The notes: a model not told the origin generated them from the sequence alone. A stretch of 64,000 nt of DNA from Sulfuritalea sp. (GCA_016710465.1 JADJVS010000016.1:124001-188000); one strand, 5' to 3'; numbered from the stretch's first letter, positions 41,400 through 50,870 are shown. Program-made: numbers and translations.

Positions 41400-43721
41400 T
41401 CAATTCGAAAAATTTACTCCGTTGCGCTTCATGCGGTGCATGGCCGGGCCCAGGGCGTGAGCATTGGCCTTGAAATAGTCACGCATGCTGCGCGCATCCA
41501 TGGCGTTGATATTGATTGTGGCGCCACCCTCGCCACCGCCACCGCCATCACCATTCTGCACACCCACCAGGCCGCGAATTACGTTGGCGTATTTCTGCGG
41601 CAGGACCATTTCTTCTTCATGCAACTGCGTCACGGGGTTGAGCCCCCTGGGTATGTCGTAGCCGCGCGCAGCCGAGGCAGTGACAGCGGCGCCGTAAGAC
41701 GCTGCAACAGCCGCCATCGCGGCGCCGAACTCCGGTGCATACAGATTGAGCGGGAAGGGCGCCGCAGCCATCGAGGCGACCCCTCCAGCGCCCGCTTCGG
41801 CGGCCTTGGCCTTAATAGTCGTTGCCGCCGTGGTCTTGACACCAATGAGCTGCAGTAGTTGTTGCAGCAGCCAACTCGCAGCCTGCGCTGCCAGCATATT
41901 GACGACCGCGTCGCCGACCGCACGGAACAGGCCGGTGATGGTCTGGCCGATGGTCTGCGCCCCTGTCGCGAAATTCTTGAGCACCGAGGCAAAGCCAGTC
42001 TCGATGCTGGCGTACATGTCGCGATAGTTCTTGCTCGATTCAAGAATCCGTTGGCGCTGGATATCGCCCAGCTCGCGCTCGTAGTTGCGCTCGATTTCGA
42101 GCTGCTGTTGCCGCAATTTGGCCATCTCCACCGGGTCGTCGCCGTTGATGCTGGCCAGCTCCTGGCGCTGCATCGCGGCCAGCAGCTCGATCTCGTAGCG
42201 TTGGGCGAGAAACTGCTGCTGCTGCGCCAGGAGTTGATCCTTGGTGATCTGGTCCTGCGCCTGCGCAAACTTGGCCTCTTCCTCAAGCGCCTCGATCTTT
42301 GCCTGCGATGCGGCGCGCTGACCTTCAATTTCAATCCCGGTCAGCGCAACACCCTGCCGGGTCATCTCGCGGCGGATCTCCAATTCGAGGGTCGCGGTAC
42401 GCTTGGCGATCGCGAGCTGGTCCTTGCTGTTGATCTCATAGGTGGCCTGCAGTTCGCGCCAGTAGGCCAGTTCCTGTTCCTTGCTGAATTGGCGCAGGGC
42501 GTTTTCCTGCTCGTAGAGGTTCTTGCGCTCGGCCAGCGCTGCCTCGTAGGTGCCCATGTGGCTGGGGTCGGCGGCTTCCTTCTTGTCCTTCTCGCCGTCC
42601 TTGACCAGGTTGCCGGCGCCCTTGCCGCCTTTGCCTGGCGCGGCCGTCGGCGTGCCGTCGGCAAACAGGTTCCATATTTTTGCGCCAGCCGCAGCGCCTT
42701 CGGCCTGCATGTTGCGGAACGCGGTTCGCCAGGCCGTCTCTGTTGTTACGGCCATTTCCTTCATGCGACTCGCAGCGCCTGCGAAGTCACCAGTCAATGC
42801 CCGTGCCATCGCCTGCCCTATAGCGATAATTGGCTCAGCTATCGTAATGACCGTAGCATTCAACACCTCCGAGACCTGAATCAAGGCTGCTTTGAGCAGC
42901 CAAAACATTGAAATCAGACCACCCACGGCGCCCTTTAGCACCACCACGGCGGCCGGGCCGATGGCGGCGAACCAGTTGCCGAGCGTCGTCAGCACCGGCA
43001 GCAGGGCATTGCCGATGGTGGCCTTGAAACCGAGCAGGGTGAGCGCGGCGCTGTCGCTGGCATCGTCGTAGGCTTGCCAGGCGGCGACGCTCTCGGTGCT
43101 GGCCACCAGGCCCAGCGCCTTCATTTGCTCCGCGACCTCGCCGACGGCCTGTTTGTTCAGCAGCGCCAGGTTGCTGGTCATCTCGAAGCCTTTGCCGAAC
43201 AGCGCCTGGCCGGCGATGGCGCGGTCGGTGCCGGCGCGGTAGCCGTTCAACACGCCGATGGCATCGAGCGTCAGCTCGTTCAACGGCCGCAACTGGCCGG
43301 CGGCGTCACGCGTCTTGAGGCCCATGGCCTGCAGGCCGTCTTCGTTGTCCTTTACCTGTTTGGCCAGCTTCTGCGCGGCGCCGACGAACTCTTCCTGCGA
43401 GGTATTGCCGGCGGTAAGCGCCTCGCGCAGGATGCTGGCTTCGCTGGTGGAAATGCCCAGGGCGCGGGCGAGCTTGGTACTCTCTTCGGTCAGCGTGATG
43501 GTCTGCGTTACCGCTTCACGGAACACGGCGCCGCCGGCCAGCACGGCACCGATGGCGACGAACTTGGCCTGCACCGCGCCGAGCGGACCGGTGAGGCCAC
43601 CGATCGCGCGCTCGCCATCGGCGCCGAAGCGCTTGAGGTCGGCGGCGGCTTCGCGGAGCTTCTGCCGAAACGGCGAAACATCGCCGTCGAGGACAATTTC
43701 CGGGCGGTTATCGTTGCCCAT
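41400..43721 (-). CDS. Phage tail tape-measure-like protein
   Basis: 773 residues from ATG 43721. Long helical protein with hydrophobic segments near 230-330 and Gln/Glu-rich coiled coils at about 400-560; the C-terminal region (SVLKNFATGAQTIGQTITGLFRAVGDAVVNMLAAQAASW, segment about 575-620) is like lambda-family tape-measure proteins. A tape measure sets tail length, yet no tail-tube, chaperone or tip gene is adjacent. Last gene of the island's minus-strand run; its start lies next to the previous gene's stop. Confidence 0.7.
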   Translation of the reverse strand: MGNDNRPEIVLDGDVSPFRQKLREAAADLKRFGADGERAIGGLTGPLGAVQAKFVAIGAVLAGGAVFREAVTQTITLTEESTKLARALGISTSEASILREALTAGNTSQEEFVGAAQKLAKQVKDNEDGLQAMGLKTRDAAGQLRPLNELTLDAIGVLNGYRAGTDRAIAGQALFGKGFEMTSNLALLNKQAVGEVAEQMKALGLVASTESVAAWQAYDDASDSAALTLLGFKATIGNALLPVLTTLGNWFAAIGPAAVVVLKGAVGGLISMFWLLKAALIQVSEVLNATVITIAEPIIAIGQAMARALTGDFAGAASRMKEMAVTTETAWRTAFRNMQAEGAAAGAKIWNLFADGTPTAAPGKGGKGAGNLVKDGEKDKKEAADPSHMGTYEAALAERKNLYEQENALRQFSKEQELAYWRELQATYEINSKDQLAIAKRTATLELEIRREMTRQGVALTGIEIEGQRAASQAKIEALEEEAKFAQAQDQITKDQLLAQQQQFLAQRYEIELLAAMQRQELASINGDDPVEMAKLRQQQLEIERNYERELGDIQRQRILESSKNYRDMYASIETGFASVLKNFATGAQTIGQTITGLFRAVGDAVVNMLAAQAASWLLQQLLQLIGVKTTAATTIKAKAAEAGAGGVASMAAAPFPLNLYAPEFGAAMAAVAASYGAAVTASAARGYDIPRGLNPVTQLHEEEMVLPQKYANVIRGLVGVQNGDGGGGGEGGATININAMDARSMRDYFKANAHALGPAMHRMKRNGVNFSN

Positions 43722-43723
43722 GA

Positions 43724-44182
43724 TCAAAGTCGTCCGTGGTTGTACAGATCCCACTCCGCCCGATCGAGGGCGGCGGAATCCGTACCGGCGGTGGGTATCG
43801 GTTCCTCGCTAACCACGGCCGGAAGATCCATACATGCAATGCGCGTCAGGATCGAGTGGGTAGGCGTGGACAGGCCGGAACGCGCTGCCTGATGGCAATG
43901 CTTGATCAACGCCACCAAGGGCAGTGCGAGGCGTTCCAGGTCCGACTCCAACAGCTTCGCACGGTGCGCCCAATAGGCACGCCTGGCCTGTTCGCGGGCA
44001 TTCCAGGCTTCGTCGCACTCGCGGTCGGCGCGCTGAGCGCGCCTGTACTCTGCGGTTACATCGGCGTCAGTGGCCCGCGCAGCCGCCAAAGCATCCAGGG
44101 CCGGTGCCAGCGCCGCCTCGGCCGATTGAAATTTCTTGGCCGCGCGCATGTAGATATCGATCAGATGGCTTGTCGTTTTCAT
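43724..44182 (-). CDS. Island protein of unknown function
   Basis: 152 residues, mainly helical and Ala/Arg/Glu-rich (AAKKFQSAEAALAPALDALAAARATDADVTAEYRRAQRADRECDEAWNAREQARRAYW, about 15-72, likely coiled coil). No signal or membrane helix. It lies between the capsid-like and tape-measure genes, where head-completion proteins occur in phages, but no homology was recognised. Its ATG overlaps the capsid-gene stop by one base. Confidence 0.55.
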   Translation of the reverse strand: MKTTSHLIDIYMRAAKKFQSAEAALAPALDALAAARATDADVTAEYRRAQRADRECDEAWNAREQARRAYWAHRAKLLESDLERLALPLVALIKHCHQAARSGLSTPTHSILTRIACMDLPAVVSEEPIPTAGTDSAALDRAEWDLYNHGRL

Positions 44183-45219
44183 TACGCGGTCCTCCCTTTG
44201 TATATCCCGACGCGCCCCACCGGGACTGCGCCGACATCGAAGCGAATGCCCAGGGCGATACCGTCACGCATTTCTTGCCCAGGCTTTGGGCGAGCCCTGC
44301 CGACCACGGCGCCGCGCGAAGTGCCTTTCAGATACAGAAGGCTTACGGTCGGTGCAATTTGCGGATCGCTTACGAGATACCAGTTCGTGCTGGTAATCCA
44401 CGGCGCCACAATGACCCGTATGGATTCGACTCCCGCGTCCTTCAAAATGCCCTTTGCGTAAAGCTCGTAACCCGGCGAAACGACCATGAACCTGGCTTCC
44501 AGGTTGGCTTTTTCGCCCGACGGCAAAAGCATGTTGCGAAGCGCTTCCGTGCCCGCCGACAATGTCGCCAGCGCCATGGGTGCGACAGCACCCAGGTTGC
44601 CGTGATCTTCATGGAACATTGCCATTTGATCGCCAAGCAGCGGGTTGGACTCGATGAGGTCAAACACCAGCTTTGCCTCCAGGCGCGCGGCGGCAGACCC
44701 GATATTCCCGACGAATCCAAACAATAGGCCGATATCGTCGTTCCTGATCAGCACGCGCGAGCAGTAAACATTCTTGCCGAAGCTGCGCACACGGGCCTGC
44801 AGACCCGCCAGGGCAGTCACGAAGACTTCGTGGGGAATCTCTTCGTTCTCCGTGATTTCATCCAGAAGCGGATCGGTATCGATCACCGGGAAATCATGAT
44901 TCTGAAAGTTGTGAAGCTCGCGGCTCGCGCAGAAGAGGCGATGCTCGCCGAAGGTGGTAAGGCGTGAATTGAAAGCGCTGAGCACCTTGTCGCTAAGCAC
45001 GGCGGCGAAACGATCACTGTTCAGGCCGGCAACAAGTAGAGCGGAGGGGCCGGAGCCCTTGCGAGGACTCAGTTCGCCAAAGGCCTCCGCGAGATTGAGC
45101 AACACATTCCCATTGGCAAATTGTTCTGCAGCGGGATGCACCAGGATGCTGTTGTTCTTGATGCCGGCGCGAATCACCAGTGCGTCGGTCAGTCCTTCGA
45201 TACTGTCTTGCAGGTTCAT
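44182..45219 (-). CDS. Phage major capsid-like protein
   Basis: 345 residues from ATG 45219 (AGGAG six bases upstream). The C-terminal part, WYLVSDPQIAPTVSLLYLKG and later RDGIALGIRFDVGAVPVGRVGIYKG, follows the pattern of HK97/Mu-type major capsid proteins (W-Y-L-x-x-D-P, then a Tyr-Leu-x-Gly strand and an RFDxGA end). The N-terminal half has no recognised fold motif, and no prohead protease or scaffold gene is adjacent. It could encode a capsid-size-directing or decoy capsid protein. Confidence 0.6.
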   Translation of the reverse strand: MNLQDSIEGLTDALVIRAGIKNNSILVHPAAEQFANGNVLLNLAEAFGELSPRKGSGPSALLVAGLNSDRFAAVLSDKVLSAFNSRLTTFGEHRLFCASRELHNFQNHDFPVIDTDPLLDEITENEEIPHEVFVTALAGLQARVRSFGKNVYCSRVLIRNDDIGLLFGFVGNIGSAAARLEAKLVFDLIESNPLLGDQMAMFHEDHGNLGAVAPMALATLSAGTEALRNMLLPSGEKANLEARFMVVSPGYELYAKGILKDAGVESIRVIVAPWITSTNWYLVSDPQIAPTVSLLYLKGTSRGAVVGRARPKPGQEMRDGIALGIRFDVGAVPVGRVGIYKGRTA

Positions 45220-45272
45220 TTCGTGCTCCTTGGTTGTTGGAAAACTCAGAGTACGGAACACGCGCTGACAAT

Positions 45273-45692
45273 TCAGGATGAGTTTGTCAGCGACAACAAA
45301 TCGTAGAGGCGACGACGTGAGCGAAGCGGTCTCACGCCCGAGCGCCACGCTTCCAACAGGCGCTCATTCAAAGGGGAGAGCGAGGTACTGATACCCCGCT
45401 TGAATTGCACAAGCGCGCCCGCCTCGAACCGTGCCTGTGCCTTGCTCAGAAGATCGGACAATTCCCAGGCAGTGAGGCCGCGCCCGTCATCAAGAATCAA
45501 TGCCGCTGCCAACAGGGCGCGATTGCGGCTGGCCAGGAATGCGGCATCGTTCAACTGCAGGGCGATCACCAGGTCGGCCTCATTCAGCAGCCACCGCCGC
45601 AAGCCGGAGCGTAGCCAGGCCGCAGCTTCTGCCGGCAATGGCTCGCCATCGCCGGCAAAAGCGATCTTATGGGCGAGGGCAACGGCATCCAT
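45273..45692 (-). CDS. Island protein of unknown function
   Basis: 139 residues, helical, with a leucine-rich segment ALVIALQLNDAAFLASRNRALLAAALILDDGRG and an Arg-rich end (RSGVRPLRSRRRLYDLL). No signal peptide or motif recognised. It precedes the capsid-like gene by 53 bases, which hold its Shine-Dalgarno region and the capsid start. A GTGAG/CTCAC hairpin lies inside its 3' end (45317-45335). Confidence 0.5.
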   Translation of the reverse strand: MDAVALAHKIAFAGDGEPLPAEAAAWLRSGLRRWLLNEADLVIALQLNDAAFLASRNRALLAAALILDDGRGLTAWELSDLLSKAQARFEAGALVQFKRGISTSLSPLNERLLEAWRSGVRPLRSRRRLYDLLSLTNSS

Positions 45693-45721
45693 GCGCGGCA
45701 GGCCTGCAACCTTTCAGCCGG

Positions 45722-45964
45722 TTAAGCCTGCGCGGCCGGCGCCAGGGTGCGCGAGATTATGAAGCGTCGTTCGCTGCGGCCTTCTCGCAGGAAACTGCAT
45801 TCGATTTCAACGGAACAACCGCGGATCACAAAGTTGAACCCGACGCCGATCGCCCCCTGCTGAATCGCGAGCCAGTCATCGGCGGTAATGGTCCGCTCCA
45901 TTTCACCCATGAATTCCGGCGCCATTGCCGCCATTGCCATTACTGACAGGTCTTCTACGTTCAT
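45722..45964 (-). CDS. Small island protein of unknown function
   Basis: 80 residues from ATG 45964, with AAGGAAATGA directly upstream. N-terminal Met-rich helix (SVMAMAAMAPEFMGEMERTITADDWLAIQQG) then a strand-rich end (GFNFVIRGCSVEIECSFLREG). No domain recognised. Lies between the small terminase gene and the 45273 gene in the same direction. Confidence 0.5.
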   Translation of the reverse strand: MNVEDLSVMAMAAMAPEFMGEMERTITADDWLAIQQGAIGVGFNFVIRGCSVEIECSFLREGRSERRFIISRTLAPAAQA

Positions 45965-46031
45965 TTCCTTTTTCCTTTTTTCTTTTGGTTGATTGTCCAA
46001 ACGTCTGCACTCGTCGCTGCTAATCCATCTC

Positions 46032-46496
46032 TTATGCGTCATCCTCATCGACATCGGCTTTGGCCCAATCGGCCACGCGATGCAGGAAGGCCTCGAACTC
46101 GGCCTGCAGCGCCAGCTCGCGCTCGTCGGGATCGGCGGGCAGTTCGCGCGCCAGGCGCGGGGCGGTAGCCGCCCAGGCGGCGCGCGCCACGGCGAATGCG
46201 GCCTGCAGCTTTGGCGCCAACTGATCGGCCGGGATCAGCAGGCGGCGGCGCCGGGCGTTCTCCATTTCGATCTTGTCGGCCTGCACTCGCGCCAGCCGGT
46301 TCTGCGGCCGGTCGCCCCGCGCCTTGCACACTTCGGCCGCGAGGCGCCAAGCGATGCACTCCATCGAGTCATACACGCTCGGCACCCCAGGGCCGCCGCG
46401 CACCTTCACCGGCATGCCGGCGTCCTGCCATACGTTGACTGTCTCTCTTGAGACGCCAAACAGGTCTGCAATACCTTGTTGCCCTGTAATGTCCAT
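46032..46496 (-). CDS. Nu1-type small terminase subunit
   Basis: 154 residues. The N-terminus DITGQQGIADLFGVSRETVNVWQDAGMPV is the winged-helix DNA-binding domain of lambda gpNu1-type proteins, followed by a helical, Arg-rich middle and an acidic tail. In lambda it recognises cos for packaging. No large subunit (gpA) is encoded nearby, as in phage satellites that carry terS to redirect a helper phage's packaging motor. Confidence 0.75.
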   Translation of the reverse strand: MDITGQQGIADLFGVSRETVNVWQDAGMPVKVRGGPGVPSVYDSMECIAWRLAAEVCKARGDRPQNRLARVQADKIEMENARRRRLLIPADQLAPKLQAAFAVARAAWAATAPRLARELPADPDERELALQAEFEAFLHRVADWAKADVDEDDA

Positions 46497-46674
46497 AGTC
46501 AGTAAGGTTCCTTATGTGCGTAGAACTGGCGTTTTCCCGAGGTCTTTTAGCGCCGTGTGACAGGAGGCAGCGGAGTACCTTGGTGCTTGGCGACAGTGAC
46601 AATGCCTGCATTGGATAGCCAACGACCTTCCACGGTCGCGGCCATCCCGACGAGTTCAACACGGTGTTGCTGGT

Positions 46675-46788
46675 TGCGGTGAATGCGGTGAATGCGGGGT
46701 TGTTTTTGGCTATACATATATATTTGTCACTCTCTGACACTTTCTCACGTCATAAGAAAAGAACTACGCATTCACCGCATTCACCGCA
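46675..46788. repeat. 22-bp inverted repeat with AT-rich loop
   Basis: Arms 46675-46696 and 46767-46788 are perfect reverse complements, each built from two tandem copies of GCGGTGAAT-type units. The ~70-base loop contains the AT-rich stretch TATACATATATATTTG and repeated TGTCAC/TGACAC elements. The right arm encodes the last residues of the helicase (VNAVNA). The 267-base gap 46497-46763 has no gene. Candidates: terminator of the replication genes, or an origin. Confidence 0.7.
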
Positions 46789-48395
46789 CTCGCGACTTTC
46801 CAGCGAGGAACCTTGGCGTGTCCATCGCTGCCCACCTGGCGCAACTGCAGACCGTCGACGATCTTGTCGCGATGCCCGCGCAGCCAGTTGCCGAGGCGGC
46901 GGGAGTTGATCTTTTCCGAGCAGACAACCTGCAGCGCCTCGCGCAGCTCATGGTCGCCGTCTGACGTCAGCACCACATCGGCCGCCGTGCATGGCCCGAG
47001 GGCAAGATGGTTTGATGCGCGCCAGGCTGAGAACAGCACGCGCATGGCTTCGAGGTCTGGGTCCTGATCTCGCAGGCTCTCCGCAGCCAAGAGGGGGTCG
47101 GGGAGGTCTAGCCAGGCGAGCGGGCGGCGCACCAAGCGGTCCCACGCCTCAAAGCCGCCATAGTCATAAAGGCCGGAAATCTTGGGCTCGCAGGCGGCCA
47201 GGTAGGCGCCGACGATGGTCAACGCATCGGTGATGATTGCGCCGCGCTGGGCCTTAATCTCGTCCAGGTGGTTGCGGTCGAAGCTGCGCTGTTCCGGCCG
47301 CTCGGTGTGGGCATCGAGGCGCACCATCAGCACGCGCCGCTTGAGGTCGCCAATGATGGCGAGGTTGTTGCCGGTCGCCACCAGGAGCGCATGCGTCGGC
47401 ACGTTGAGCATTCCAGATCCGCCCAGGGGACGCAGCCGCACGAACTGCTGCGTGGCGATCTGGCAGAGCAGGTCGCCGCGCAGGGCGCGCTCGATGTTGT
47501 CGATTGAAATCACCGCATCGCCGGCCAGCAACACGCCGCCCAGGCGTTTCTCGAATTCGGCGTCGTCATGGCCAAGGCTCATCACAGATGCGCGTCGGTC
47601 TGTGGCGACAATCGCCAGGGTCTCGCAGAGCAGGGTCTTGCCGGTGCCGGGCGACGGCGCCGTGATGGCAAACAAAGGGGCGGCGGGTAGTACGCGCCGC
47701 AGCAGTGCGGTAATGATGCCGGCCACCAAGGCAACCTGATCGGCAGCGTCAACGAACGGGAAGCCGTCGAACATGGCGCGCAGCCGCTCATAGGCTTTCA
47801 GCGCCTGGCTGCGGGTCGGCTTGGATGGTGGGCGAATATATCCAGTGATCTGCCCAAAGGCGCAGAACAGACCGCTGGCGGCGTCATAGCCGGGCTGATC
47901 GATGATCCGGCCATCGGGCGCCAGCAAGGGTGCCTCGATGAAGCCGGTCAGATCGGGCAGGAGCGGCCAATGCTGTCGCGCCAGGAAGCTGTCGGCAGTG
48001 CTGCGCGGGCAGTTGCAAGGGCGATCCGCATTCGTCCGTGCGTCGTACTTGAACTGTTTGGCGGCAAGGCCGACCAGTTCGACCGCGTGCGCCGACTCGA
48101 CTGGGTGCACCACCACCGGACCGGCCGGGCGGGGTACGTTTTCATCATCCGATTTGACGGCCTGGTGTATTCGCGCAAGCCTTCCGGAGTAGCGATAAAT
48201 ATTGAGTTTCGGACTCAACGAAAAGGCGAGCTCGATGCCGTCGAGGATCTCCGGCAGCTTGCCGTTGTCGTGATGGATGATCGGCATGCCCTGCGCGTCA
48301 AACTCGACGACAGGGCGTTTGGCGACTTCGTTCGAAATTGGTTTGGCCGCGGCGATCTTTTTGCGCATCTTGTCGGCGGCGATCACTTCACCCAT
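46764..48395 (-). CDS. Island replicative helicase-like ATPase
   Basis: 543 residues from ATG 48395 (a longer frame to 48434 overlaps the primase further). A P-loop APSPGTGKTLL (about 246-256), an acidic Walker B-like DAVISIDNIE and a sensor VATGNN fit a superfamily-3/AAA-type phage or plasmid replication helicase. N-terminal 190 residues have no clear domain. It directly follows and overlaps the primase gene, so both probably drive island replication. Ends in the inverted repeat. Confidence 0.7.
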   Translation of the reverse strand: MGEVIAADKMRKKIAAAKPISNEVAKRPVVEFDAQGMPIIHHDNGKLPEILDGIELAFSLSPKLNIYRYSGRLARIHQAVKSDDENVPRPAGPVVVHPVESAHAVELVGLAAKQFKYDARTNADRPCNCPRSTADSFLARQHWPLLPDLTGFIEAPLLAPDGRIIDQPGYDAASGLFCAFGQITGYIRPPSKPTRSQALKAYERLRAMFDGFPFVDAADQVALVAGIITALLRRVLPAAPLFAITAPSPGTGKTLLCETLAIVATDRRASVMSLGHDDAEFEKRLGGVLLAGDAVISIDNIERALRGDLLCQIATQQFVRLRPLGGSGMLNVPTHALLVATGNNLAIIGDLKRRVLMVRLDAHTERPEQRSFDRNHLDEIKAQRGAIITDALTIVGAYLAACEPKISGLYDYGGFEAWDRLVRRPLAWLDLPDPLLAAESLRDQDPDLEAMRVLFSAWRASNHLALGPCTAADVVLTSDGDHELREALQVVCSEKINSRRLGNWLRGHRDKIVDGLQLRQVGSDGHAKVPRWKVASAVNAVNA

Positions 48396-49251
48396 GCTCT
48401 CGCACCTCGTCGTTGAGGTCGCAGCCATCAGCATCAGCGGATATCACGCGCACAGCGGTATGCGGGGACCAGCGCCGGGCGCATTCGTCGGCGGCCTTGC
48501 GGCCGGCGTCGTCGTTGTCGGCGGCGATGATCAGATCCTGCACGCCAGCGAGAACAGGAAACTTCGCCAGGTGGCCGGCGTCGATGCAGGCCCAGACCGG
48601 CGTGAACCCGTGCGCCAGTGACAAGGCGGTCTCGATTCCTTCGGCGATGCCCAGGCCGGCCGTCACGGCCTCGTCGGGCCAAAGACGGATCACGCCGCCC
48701 GCAATCGGGTGGTCCTTCAGCAGCAGGCGCGGCGGGGTTACGTCGGCCTTTCTGCCGTCCGGTCGAATCCAGGTGCGATGCAGGGAGAGTGGCGCACCCG
48801 TGCAGACGTCTGTAATCAGCGCGACCAGGGCCGGGCACATGTAGCCGGATGGGTGCCTGAGTGCGGGCATGCAGCGCAGATCGCTGTCGGTTGGCGGCAG
48901 CATGCAGGCCCGCGCCTGCAGGTAGTCCGTCGCCGCGCCGGAAACGGGCTCTGTAGCCGCCCAAAGCGCACGAGCGGAGTCGGATAGCCCGCGCGGCCGT
49001 TCGGCGGCTTGTGGGGGCGTCTGGCGCGGACGTGGTGGCGTTTTGGGGTCGCGGGAGCGGCTTGACCCATCCGTACCGCATAGGCGATGGCAATGCCATA
49101 CGATCACCCCGTCAGGCTCCAGGCGAACCGATAGCGCGGTGTCTTTCGGGCCCCTGTCGCAGGTCGGGCAGGGCAGGCGGTTTTCGCCGGGCTTGAGGCG
49201 GGCGAGGTCGACCGCCAGTAGAATTTCGTTGGCATCTGCCGCACCAGTCAT
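48388..49251 (-). CDS. Phage-type primase with zinc ribbon and Toprim domain
   Basis: 287 residues. Zinc-binding Cys/His in CPTCDRGPKDTALSV and WHCHRLCG (about 28-60), then a Toprim domain: GLGIAEGIETALSLAHGFTPV with the catalytic Glu and LIIAADNDDAGRKAADE with the DxD-type acidic pair. This is the DUF7146/Toprim_3 primase class common in phages and satellites. It overlaps the helicase gene, and its start overlaps the previous gene's stop by four bases. Confidence 0.8.
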   Translation of the reverse strand: MTGAADANEILLAVDLARLKPGENRLPCPTCDRGPKDTALSVRLEPDGVIVWHCHRLCGTDGSSRSRDPKTPPRPRQTPPQAAERPRGLSDSARALWAATEPVSGAATDYLQARACMLPPTDSDLRCMPALRHPSGYMCPALVALITDVCTGAPLSLHRTWIRPDGRKADVTPPRLLLKDHPIAGGVIRLWPDEAVTAGLGIAEGIETALSLAHGFTPVWACIDAGHLAKFPVLAGVQDLIIAADNDDAGRKAADECARRWSPHTAVRVISADADGCDLNDEVREHG

Positions 49252-49577
49252 TCTGCGGCCTCTATGGCGTTGCCATTGTGATAAGCCTCAACAGCCGCCA
49301 GGAATCCATCACAGCTTTCCCCGCCGCGCTGGTGCAGCACCAGGCAGGCACCACAGACGCGATAGCTAAAGACCACGGGCAGCAGCAGATCGGGGCTGTA
49401 GAGGCGTATCGACTTACGCGGCCGGCGGACCATGCTGAAGGGCTTGCGGCAAGCGGCGCAGTCCGCGTTCGGCTCGCCAAGGTGGATTTCGCCTTTTATG
49501 CCAGCAAAGACTGACAGGACATCTCCGATGGTCTTGCCTGCGGGAAGGGGGACCATTCGATGCAGCTGGCTTTTCAT
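49248..49577 (-). CDS. Island zinc-finger-like protein of unknown function
   Basis: 109 residues with two CxxC pairs (CAACRKPF at about 41-44 and CGACLVLHQRGGESC at about 76-90), which can form a zinc knuckle. No enzymatic motif. ATGA overlaps join it to the AlpA-like and primase genes, so it probably belongs to the replication/regulation block of the island. Confidence 0.5.
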   Translation of the reverse strand: MKSQLHRMVPLPAGKTIGDVLSVFAGIKGEIHLGEPNADCAACRKPFSMVRRPRKSIRLYSPDLLLPVVFSYRVCGACLVLHQRGGESCDGFLAAVEAYHNGNAIEAAE

Positions 49578-49816
49578 GGCCGCCCCACGCCTTTAGGGCC
49601 CGATTCGACCGCGCTCGCCATCACGGTATGCCGTTTGCGCCATTCAGCCGCGCCTTCGGTTGTAATCAAAATGCGCCTCCCGACCTGCATAAAGGTCGGG
49701 GCCTCGCCGCGGTGCCTGAGTAGGTTGAAGAATGCGCGGGATATTTGATGCGCATTGCAAAACTGCTCGATAGTCATGACTGGCGCCATGACGTCGGGTG
49801 TTCTATGTTGTTTCAT
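49574..49816 (-). CDS. AlpA-like helix-turn-helix regulator
   Basis: 80 residues. MTIEQFCNAHQISRAFFNLLRHRGEAPTFMQVGRRILITTEGAAEWRKRH, residues about 14-64, is a winged-helix MerR/AlpA-type fold. In satellites AlpA-like proteins control excision and replication genes and may act as excisionase. Its position just before the primase and after the integrase side matches that role. The start at ATG 49816 is the only good one. Confidence 0.7.
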   Translation of the reverse strand: MKQHRTPDVMAPVMTIEQFCNAHQISRAFFNLLRHRGEAPTFMQVGRRILITTEGAAEWRKRHTVMASAVESGPKGVGRP

Positions 49817-49890
49817 TGTGCACCTATACCGGTAGTGGTCATGGGTGCATGATCCTGATCGCGCCGCATTGGCGCGATTCCATCTATTCG

Positions 49891-50517
49891 CTATTTCTTG
49901 GGATTGAACCGGCCGTAGTGGCGCTTGATCGTCGTTACCGAAAGTCCGCGTTCATTTGTATTGCTCATTTTTTTGCGAAGCGCGATCGTGTCGTCAACAG
50001 CCTGATCGAGGGGGGATTTTGCGCCCCGCATTTTCTTGGCTGTTCTCGTCGTTTGGTGGCGACTCAGAAAGAACTTAACCAACGAGGCGTTTGTTTCCTC
50101 CCACCAGTAATCAGTAATGCTTGTTGACTCGGGGTGACCCTTCCCTTGCTTTCCGAAGAATGCATCGTCCAATGAGTTCGAGTCTATTGATCGGAAAACG
50201 CAAAGGCGTTCGTTGATGGCCTCAATAAATGCGGTCGGCGGTGTTTTCCCTTGCCTGACGAAATCATCGAATCGGGCGAAGATCAACATCCAGGCACTGC
50301 GGTCTGCGTTGGTAGCAGCATAGTTCACCATGACCTTGGCGCACGCCTCAGGATCTGTTGCCGCATCCCGCAATTTCACGATTCTGGCGCGCAGGGTCTC
50401 AACTTGCGCGGGAGTCATGCCGGCCGAGAGATGCGCTTGCTCATCCAGCTCGGGGCTGCCAAATGCAGCGACCAGCAGCGCATCGTGCGCCTGGGTAAAA
50501 TCGTTTGCCGTGGTCAT
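49891..50517 (-). CDS. Island protein of unknown function
   Basis: 208 residues from ATG 50517 (AGGGG six bases upstream; 50583 is a longer alternative). Helical N-terminal half, and a basic C-terminal end GLSVTTIKRHYGRFNPKK that looks like a small helix-turn-helix. No homologue recognised. Between the 93-residue protein and the AlpA-like gene; 74 bases without a gene separate it from the latter. Confidence 0.5.
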   Translation of the reverse strand: MTTANDFTQAHDALLVAAFGSPELDEQAHLSAGMTPAQVETLRARIVKLRDAATDPEACAKVMVNYAATNADRSAWMLIFARFDDFVRQGKTPPTAFIEAINERLCVFRSIDSNSLDDAFFGKQGKGHPESTSITDYWWEETNASLVKFFLSRHQTTRTAKKMRGAKSPLDQAVDDTIALRKKMSNTNERGLSVTTIKRHYGRFNPKK

Positions 50518-50588
50518 ATCAGGCCCCTTGTGCGCCCCTTGAAGATCGCCGCGCCACCTTTCCCACGGTAGGCGCGGCTTCACTATGC

Positions 50589-50870
50589 CTATACCGCCGC
50601 CATTTCCTTCAATGCACCGGAGACAACAATCAGGCGGTCCGGTATCGCCTTAAGCCGATCCAGTTGAGGGCGCACCGCTTCCAAGAGGGCGTATATCTGC
50701 AGGTTTGCCCGCTTGCAGGACTGGGGGTCGTCAATTAGAAATTCATTTGCCTTGAGCAATAGGTCGCTGTAGCTGTTTAGCAAACAACTCACCTCCTCCA
50801 CTTCGGTGGCCGCGTCGAAAATGTCGCTGCGGATCAGCTCAGCGGAATGATTACAATTGATGTCAGCCAT
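50589..50870 (-). CDS. Small island protein of unknown function
   Basis: 93 residues with a strong AGGAG seven bases before ATG 50870. All-helical prediction (SDIFDAATEVEEVSCLLNSYSDLLLKANEFL, then YALLEAVRPQLDRLKAIPDRLI). No motif or homologue recognised. First gene after the integrase; the ~84 bases between them show no other feature. Confidence 0.55.
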   Translation of the reverse strand: MADINCNHSAELIRSDIFDAATEVEEVSCLLNSYSDLLLKANEFLIDDPQSCKRANLQIYALLEAVRPQLDRLKAIPDRLIVVSGALKEMAAV

